The notes under the pieces: generated by a model
Databases searched by the model: none
Seen by the model: only the letters and a program-made list of their open reading frames with translations
Told to the model about the DNA's origin: nothing
Made by a program: the position numbers and the translations under genes
NCBI GenBank assembly: GCA_021776735.1
Contig: JAJFFH010000045.1
Coordinates: forward strand, 1-64,000
Length of the DNA: 64,000 nt
Direction: 5' to 3'
Source: Planctomycetota bacterium
GTDB taxonomy: Bacteria; Planctomycetota; PLA2
Shown: positions 59,028 to 64,000 of the stretch, piece after piece
Layout of the letters: the number at the start of each line of letters is the position of its first letter
How positions within the stretch are numbered: the stretch's first letter is position 1

Positions 59028-59981
59028 ATGCGCTTGCTGGTCTTGCTCGCTGCCGTTGCTGTTGCCGTTGCCGGATGCGCGGCGCCCCCGGCGGGCCCGA
59101 AGTCGTCCGCAGTCCGTTCCGAATCGAAGCCCCGCCCGCGGCCGAAAACGGTCAAGGTCGCCGCGGTGCAGTGCCCGTCCGTTCTCGCCGATGTCGCGGG
59201 CAACACCAAGCGGCTCACGCGGCTCGTGCGCAAGGCAGCCGCGGCGGGTGCGAAGATCGTCGTGCTGCCGGAGGCGGCGATCACGGGCTACCTGTCGCAG
59301 GATCTCAAGCGGAACTGGCACCTGCCGGGCCGCCCGCTCGCGTTTCCGTTTCAGGGTGTGCACCCCGGCATCGCCGCCGAGCCCGTGCCGGGTCCATCGA
59401 CGCGCCACTTCGCCAAGCTCGCCGGAGAACTCGGCGTGTACGTCACGGTGCCGCTCATAGAACGCGACGTCGAACGCGATGGCGCGCGCTACTTCAACAC
59501 CGTCGCCCTGGTTTCCCCCGCGGGCACACTCGTCGCGCACTATCGCAAACTCACGCCCTGGCCACACCCCGAGCAGTCGTGGGCCACGCCGGGCGACCTC
59601 GGCACCGCGACGTACGACACGGAATACGGTCGCGTCGGTCTCGCGATCTGTTTCGACATCCACACAATCCTCGACAAGTACCGCGACCGCGAACTGTGGG
59701 CGCTGCTGTATCCGATTGCGTGGGTCGACGATTCGGAACCGATTCAGTGGTTCACCGAACGCCTGCCCGCGCGCGTGCGCAAGGCGGGGATCTTCTTGAT
59801 CGGCGCGAACTGGTCGGTGGAACGCAAGCAGCCATGGCACGGGTATGGCTACTCGACGATATTGGGAACGGACGGCGATGTCTTGGCCTCGTCCGACACC
59901 CGCCTTGGCGAGTCCATCATCTACGCGACCCTGCCGACGCAACCGAGAAACATCGCCGTCCGTTCGCTACGTCCGAATTGA
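59028..59981 (+). CDS. Nitrilase-superfamily (carbon-nitrogen hydrolase) lipoprotein
   Basis: 317 residues from MRLLVLLAAVAVAVAGCAAPP (lipobox VAGC). Catalytic triad: Glu in 'VVLPEAAITGY', Lys in 'AHYRKLTPWPHPEQ', Cys in 'VGLAICFDIH'. An exported amidase of this superfamily; substrates could be amides or N-acyl amino compounds (vanin/biotinidase-like enzymes are the exported relatives). Two dispersed repeats face each other at the 3' end (59870, 59951), encoding G-T-D-G-D-V and R-N-I-A-V-R-S. Convergent with the desaturase gene, 6 bp apart. Confidence 0.87.
   Translation: MRLLVLLAAVAVAVAGCAAPPAGPKSSAVRSESKPRPRPKTVKVAAVQCPSVLADVAGNTKRLTRLVRKAAAAGAKIVVLPEAAITGYLSQDLKRNWHLPGRPLAFPFQGVHPGIAAEPVPGPSTRHFAKLAGELGVYVTVPLIERDVERDGARYFNTVALVSPAGTLVAHYRKLTPWPHPEQSWATPGDLGTATYDTEYGRVGLAICFDIHTILDKYRDRELWALLYPIAWVDDSEPIQWFTERLPARVRKAGIFLIGANWSVERKQPWHGYGYSTILGTDGDVLASSDTRLGESIIYATLPTQPRNIAVRSLRPN
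59870..59880 (+). repeat. Dispersed repeat copy in nitrilase gene (plus)
   Basis: Exact core with AACGG upstream. Forms a head-to-head pair with the minus copy 71 bp away. Confidence 0.8.
59951..59970 (-). repeat. Dispersed repeat copy at nitrilase C-terminus (minus)
   Basis: Exact core at 59951-59961 with GTTCGCTAC; read as P-R-N-I-A-V-R-S, six codons from the stop. Confidence 0.8.
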
Positions 59982-59987
59982 TCCAGC

Positions 59988-60929
59988 CTAGGCCCAAAGA
60001 GTTCGATGGGGCCGGCGGACGATGAAGAAGCCGTAGAGCAGATACAGGATCGAGCGCCGTTCGCGAACGCCCTCGCGCAGCAGCAGCGGACGCATGAGGC
60101 GCGCGGCTTCGGTGAGGTGGTAGAACGGAATCGCGGGGAAGATGTGGTGGATGAGGTGCAGGTCGCCCGCGTCCCAGAAAAACAGGACCCGCGCCGGCAG
60201 GCGGCAGCGGTAGTACGTGGCGCAGTGAAACGGGTGGCCGGGGTTCGTTTCGGAGTGTTCGAGGACGACCCGGATGGCGTTGACGATGGGCAGCGCGATG
60301 AGTGCGGGCACGATGAACCCGCGCGACACCCATTTGTAGTCGAGGAGAATGAGAACCCCGATCGTTACGTACGCGATGAGTCGCACGATGATCTCGATGC
60401 CGTACGCGCGGTCGCGCCGGGCCGCTTGAAACGCCTCTTTGGGGGAGGGAAAGAACGGCGGTCGCGGCTTGTGAAAAACACCGCGAGAGGCGAGGAACAG
60501 GCCGATCGGGGTGAGGAACAGCCAGCGCTTCCAGAGCTTGTCGAGGTCCTGCTTGTACTCCTCGTCGCGGTCCGTCCCCGGGTACCGATGATGATCCATG
60601 TGCAGGTGGCGGTATTCGCGCGAGCGCAGAAATGACAAGATGCCGGCGAACACGCCGTACCAGTACGAGAACCGCTTGCCACCGACCTGGCGGTGCGCGC
60701 ACAGCTCGTGCATCACGTAGCCGAAGCTCAAGAGCACGAACCCCTGGAGGACGAACACCGCGCGCCAGGCCCAGCCGTGTGCGTGCAGCGTGAGAAACGT
60801 CCCGTTGGCCACGAACAGGATCGGCAGCCCGATCAGGACCAGCCAGTCGAGCGCGGGCCGTTCCCTGTGCAAACGCAGGATGGTGTCCTGGCCCAACTCC
60901 TCCGTGATCGTAAGCCGGGCGCGGCTCAT
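59988..60929 (-). CDS. Membrane fatty-acid desaturase
   Basis: 313 residues from ATG 60929 (MSRARLTITEELGQDTILRLHRERPALDW). His boxes 'HELCAH', 'HLHMDHH' and 'HLIHHIF' are those of membrane di-iron desaturases or hydroxylases, with four hydrophobic stretches ('WLVLIGLPILFVANGTFLTLHA', 'AVFVLQGFVLLSFGY', 'IIVRLIAYVTIGVLILLDY'). An in-frame GTG at 60998 would add 23 residues made of tandem 15-bp units (VEKEA-VEKES-VEKEQ-AEQEQ). Downstream of the sigma-CRD gene by about 50-120 bp and perhaps co-transcribed. Confidence 0.85.
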   Translation of the reverse strand: MSRARLTITEELGQDTILRLHRERPALDWLVLIGLPILFVANGTFLTLHAHGWAWRAVFVLQGFVLLSFGYVMHELCAHRQVGGKRFSYWYGVFAGILSFLRSREYRHLHMDHHRYPGTDRDEEYKQDLDKLWKRWLFLTPIGLFLASRGVFHKPRPPFFPSPKEAFQAARRDRAYGIEIIVRLIAYVTIGVLILLDYKWVSRGFIVPALIALPIVNAIRVVLEHSETNPGHPFHCATYYRCRLPARVLFFWDAGDLHLIHHIFPAIPFYHLTEAARLMRPLLLREGVRERRSILYLLYGFFIVRRPHRTLWA

Positions 60930-60934
60930 GTCAT

Positions 60935-60998
60935 GCGCTTGTTCCTGCTCCGCTTGTTCTTTCTCCACGGATTCTTTCTCCACTGCTTCTTTCTCCAC
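60935..60998 (-). repeat. 15-bp tandem repeat at desaturase start
   Basis: GTGGAGAAAGAAGCA, GTGGAGAAAGAATCC, GTGGAGAAAGAACAA in sequence on the minus strand, followed by a degenerate unit; each could itself serve as a GTG start. Confidence 0.7.
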
Positions 60999-61051
60999 TG
61001 GGGGATAGTGTAGCGACCCGCGTAGCGAACGCGCGGGCCGCCCGTCCGCGG

Positions 61052-63886
61052 TTACTTTTCGAGTAGCAGCGTGACCGGGCCCGCCTTGTCCTCGATCGGC
61101 GTCGAACGGCCGCGCCGCGTCCGCGTGCGCGCGTAGGCCGTGCAGGATCCGCGCTGTATTCCGCGCGGTACTCCCCGGAGGTAGAACCAGCCGGCCGCAT
61201 CTACGCGTTCGACGCGCTTTCCCCAAGGCCCGCCTACGACGACCTGGGTCCCCGGGACCGCATCCGTGACGCGCCCGCGCAGATGGCGTCCGGGGACGAG
61301 CGAGACGACGATGTCGGCGTCGCCCGCTTTGACCTCGACCGAGGCGCAGCGATCGTCGGGCCCGCCGTCTTCCCAGACCAGCAGCCGGTAGCGGCCCGGG
61401 GGCGCATAGAGCCTGAAAAAGCCGGAGCCGCCGGCCCACGCCGCGGTCACTTCGCGGGATCCGGCGAACAGGGCGACGCGCATCAGGCCCGTAGGGCCGC
61501 CGGCGGGATCGACGATGCGTCCGACCACGGCGTGGGCGCGGCGCATCACGATAGTGGGCGGCTTCCCTGCTTCGGAATCGACCCGGACCTGCGAGTACCC
61601 CGGCGTGGCGGCGTGCAACCGGACCTGGCCGCGCTCGGGAACGCCGGCGAAGGAAAAGCGTCCCTGTTCGTCCGAGTAGCCGAACGGCCCGGATCGAAAA
61701 TGCAGGTCGAAATATCCTTGGCCCCGGTCGCGATCGAGATTCGGCATAGCTCTGACGCGCGCGCCGGGAACGGGTTGCCCGCTCTCATCGACAACCCGGC
61801 CGGTCGCCGTCCTGCCGATCCCCGCAATGACGCGCACGGTTTTTTGCCCGCCCGTGAAATCGAGCAGCGTCGGCGCGAGCGTGCGTCCGCCCTGCGCCCG
61901 CGCCCAGGCCACGACGCGATAGGGCACACCCGGACGCAGAGAGTGGTCAAACGCACCGTTGCCGGTCGCGGACCAGAGCCAACGACCGTCGCGCCGATCA
62001 AACAACGCCGTGTGGAATTGAACGGGCTGCGTGCCGGGAGGCCCGGCGACGCCGATCTCGATGTGCGTCGAAACCGTACGTACCAACTCTACGACGTGGC
62101 CCGCCGTGCCCGCCTCGGCGACGATGACGCGCGTTGTGCGCAGTCGATTCGGGCGTCGCGGACCCGCGGGTCGACGCGCGCCGAGCCGGTATTGGCCGGG
62201 GGCGAGGCCGCGGAACACAAACGAGCCGTCCGGAGCGACATCCGCGGCAAAAATGTGGGAGGGGGGCGGGGGTACCCGGCGGGGCAGGAGCCACTGCGCG
62301 CTGATGCGCCGGACCGCGACATCGGATACGACGCGACCGCGGATCTCGCGCGGGGGAGCGAGCACGACCTCGAAGGGAGACGTGACGTCGGCGAGGCGCG
62401 GAAACACGAACGGTGCGTAGCCCGTCACTCGAATCCACACCGTCGCGGCTCCGGCGGCGCGCACTTTTCGATCCATGCGCCCGTTCCTGAACGAAAACAC
62501 CGTCTTGCCGGCGGAGACCTCGCCGTCCGTTCGCTTCCCGTCCGGAGTTCGGACCGTCCCGTGAAGGCGAAAGATCGGAACCGGTCGCTTGTCCGGCACC
62601 CGGAGTTCATGTTCCTCTCCCACGCCGATCCGACGCAGCACGGCTTCCCGCTCCTCGAAGTCCGCGATGATGCGGTAGGGCCCGGGCGGCAATCCGTCGA
62701 ACATGAATTCGCCGGCGGCGTCCGTCTCCATCCACCTGGTCAGGCCCGGGTAGAGCCACACGGTGGGGATCGGATCACGTTCGGTTTCGATGACGACCTT
62801 GGCGCCCGCGACGGCGTGGCCCTGCATGTCGACGACGCGGCCTGCGACGATGCGTTCCTTGCGCAGGCGGACCGTGCCGGCGTTTGCGCGTGCGCCGTCG
62901 AGTACGAGCCAGCCCGTTACGTTTGTGGCGTAGCCGGGTGCATCCGCGGCGATGCGGACCGCGTGCGTTCCGGGCGCGCGCAGGGAGAACCCGCCGTTGT
63001 CGTCGGTCCCGGCCGAGTTGGCGGTCGCGTCGGCGGGCGCGGAGTTGTCGGGGAACACGACCGCGACGCGTGCGTCTTTCAACGGGCGGCCGCGTTCGTC
63101 CAACACCCGTCCGGTAATGACGAGCGCGTTCGGGCGCCTTTGGGGGACGGCGCCGGCGCCCTCGCTGTCGTCGTCCGGCGCTTGAGTGACCGGGATCGGA
63201 GTGTGCGCGTCCGGGTCGCCGCGTTCGCCGCGATCGCCGATGCCGCGCCAGACCACGACGCCGAGCAACGCAATCGCGGCCGCGCCGAGCAGGGCGGGTG
63301 CCACGACCGCCGACGTCGTTGCGGCCACGGGTGCGGGCAGCCGGCAGAGCGGGAGCAGGAGCGTCGCCCACGCGGGCCGCGAGTCGCCGTGGGCCCCGTG
63401 GACCTCGTGAGCCTCGTCGAGTTTCTTGCGCAGTTGAGCCAGGGCACGCCGGACACGTGTGCGTACGGTTTCGACGGGGACGCTCTGCTGCCGGGCGATC
63501 TCGCGCGGCGGCAGTCCTTCGAAAAAGCGCAGCAGTACCGTCTCGCGGTACGGCTCGTCGAGCGACAAGACGGCGCCGGTCACCAGCCGGAGCAGACGCT
63601 CGCGCCCGCGCCGGTCGTGCACCGCCTCGGGTCGCGCGGCGGCGGCCTCGCGCTCACGCTGCCGCCTCCGACCGCGAAACAGCGACCACGCGGTGTTGCG
63701 CACCACGGTCGCGAGCCACGGCCGAACGTCACGCGACCCGTCCGGCGGGCGGCGCAGCGCGGCCAACCACGTCTGTTGGGCGACATCGTCGGCGTCGGCC
63801 TCGTCCAAGACGAGCCGGCGCGCAAGTTCGCGAACAAAACCAGTGTGGGCGAGAAGGGGCTTGGAAGCGGGATCGGTCATCTGCAT
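61052..63886 (-). CDS. ECF-type sigma factor fused to CRD repeats
   Basis: About 944 residues from ATG 63886, chosen for the strong ribosome-binding site AAGGGGTGAG just upstream (GTG 63925 is also in frame). Sigma region 2 'VRELARRLVLDEADADDVAQQTWLAALRRPP', 'VRPWLATVVRNTAWSLFRGRRR'; region 4 'LDEPYRETVLLRFFEGLPPREIARQQSVPVETVRTRVRRALAQLRKKL'. A membrane helix at about 185-212 ('APALLGAAAIALLGVVVW') is followed by CRD modules ('ITGRVLDERGRPLKDARVAVVF', 'VAGRVVDMQGHAVAGAKVVIE', 'ATGRVVDESGQPVPGARVRAM'). Third fusion of this type in the window. The desaturase gene follows. Confidence 0.88.
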   Translation of the reverse strand: MQMTDPASKPLLAHTGFVRELARRLVLDEADADDVAQQTWLAALRRPPDGSRDVRPWLATVVRNTAWSLFRGRRRQREREAAAARPEAVHDRRGRERLLRLVTGAVLSLDEPYRETVLLRFFEGLPPREIARQQSVPVETVRTRVRRALAQLRKKLDEAHEVHGAHGDSRPAWATLLLPLCRLPAPVAATTSAVVAPALLGAAAIALLGVVVWRGIGDRGERGDPDAHTPIPVTQAPDDDSEGAGAVPQRRPNALVITGRVLDERGRPLKDARVAVVFPDNSAPADATANSAGTDDNGGFSLRAPGTHAVRIAADAPGYATNVTGWLVLDGARANAGTVRLRKERIVAGRVVDMQGHAVAGAKVVIETERDPIPTVWLYPGLTRWMETDAAGEFMFDGLPPGPYRIIADFEEREAVLRRIGVGEEHELRVPDKRPVPIFRLHGTVRTPDGKRTDGEVSAGKTVFSFRNGRMDRKVRAAGAATVWIRVTGYAPFVFPRLADVTSPFEVVLAPPREIRGRVVSDVAVRRISAQWLLPRRVPPPPSHIFAADVAPDGSFVFRGLAPGQYRLGARRPAGPRRPNRLRTTRVIVAEAGTAGHVVELVRTVSTHIEIGVAGPPGTQPVQFHTALFDRRDGRWLWSATGNGAFDHSLRPGVPYRVVAWARAQGGRTLAPTLLDFTGGQKTVRVIAGIGRTATGRVVDESGQPVPGARVRAMPNLDRDRGQGYFDLHFRSGPFGYSDEQGRFSFAGVPERGQVRLHAATPGYSQVRVDSEAGKPPTIVMRRAHAVVGRIVDPAGGPTGLMRVALFAGSREVTAAWAGGSGFFRLYAPPGRYRLLVWEDGGPDDRCASVEVKAGDADIVVSLVPGRHLRGRVTDAVPGTQVVVGGPWGKRVERVDAAGWFYLRGVPRGIQRGSCTAYARTRTRRGRSTPIEDKAGPVTLLLEK
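62518..62538 (-). repeat. Dispersed repeat copy in sigma-CRD gene, one mismatch
   Basis: CCTCGCCGTCC with GTTCGCTTCCC on top; read as G-K-R-T-D-G-E-V-S, a T-D-G-D unit with Asp changed to Glu. Confidence 0.75.
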
Positions 63887-63925
63887 CTCACCCCTTTCAC
63901 GCCGCGAGACATGAAACCGGTTCAC

Positions 63926-64000
63926 GGGCCAGGGATCGATGGCCCCGTTTCTACACCGGAGCGGGGCCCGTCCGGAAGCGAAGAACGCAAACGGGCCCGG
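63926..64000. other. Window end upstream of sigma-CRD gene
   Basis: Presumed promoter region of the sigma-CRD gene; no -35/-10 pair can be assigned with confidence. Confidence 0.3.

Noticed and set aside
1..64000. tRNA, rRNA, CRISPR arrays, prophage structural genes, IS transposases
   Set aside because: None was recognised on either strand; the only retroelement is the DGR.

Overview
Overall character. This is a G+C-rich (about two-thirds by eye), gene-dense stretch of a Gram-negative chromosome. It carries lpxD for lipid A, many lipoproteins and many Sec-exported proteins. Three ECF-type sigma factors are fused through a membrane segment to carboxypeptidase-regulatory-like (CRD) beta-sandwich repeats. 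With the HEAT/thioredoxin/terpenoid-cyclase-like, LanC-like, GH3 and DUF2207 proteins this points to Planctomycetota or a relative. That is inference; no rRNA or tRNA is visible to settle it.

Layout. 1-9.9 kb: partial HNH-endonuclease-like gene (minus), a sigma-CRD fusion coupled to a HEAT/thioredoxin/cyclase protein and an exported LanC-like protein, then two CRD paralogues, the first truncated. 9.9-12.7 kb: a DUF5615/DUF433 toxin-antitoxin-like pair bracketed by 27-bp direct repeats, fabL, an esterase and a DUF1284 protein. 12.6-13.6 kb: a DUF6088 (AbiEi-like) gene bracketed by 53-bp direct repeats. 13.8-21.3 kb: a complete diversity-generating retroelement (DGR), read right to left as TIR protein, giant KGGVGR-ATPase/Rossmannoid/NACHT/FGE target protein with the variable region at its C-terminus, HRDC accessory protein, Avd, reverse transcriptase, template repeat. 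The 112-bp template and variable repeats differ at 16 positions, and all 16 are adenines in the template. 21.3-28.6 kb: DUF374 acyltransferase, GH3-like enzyme, beta-helix protein, metallopeptidase, CRD protein. 28.8-32.6 kb: LemA plus two tandem DUF2207 membrane proteins. 32.7-38 kb: two amidohydrolases (one a double-domain fusion) and a metallopeptidase. 38-40.4 kb: a secreted protein, a heavy-metal-associated lipoprotein with an in-frame UGA and a SECIS-like hairpin (candidate selenoprotein), and an MFS protein. 40.5-53.8 kb: acetyltransferases, ABC exporter, LCAT-like lipase, arylamine N-acetyltransferase, DDAH-like enzyme, and an lpxD operon whose downstream genes have lost internal pieces. 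53.8-64 kb: two more sigma-CRD fusions, a TPR protein, a GxxExxY remnant, a nitrilase-family lipoprotein and a fatty-acid desaturase.

Two window-wide signals stand out. (1) The DGR diversifies the C-type-lectin (FGE) sensor of a multidomain NTPase with TIR-type partners, so it looks like an immune or conflict system with a hypervariable receptor. (2) An 11-13-bp word (GGACGGCGATG, extended AAGCNNACGGACGGCGATG) occurs 25 times exactly, 13 on one strand and 12 on the other, between and inside genes and in several reading frames. It is absent from the DGR island and resembles a DNA-uptake-type or other genome-wide recognition word.
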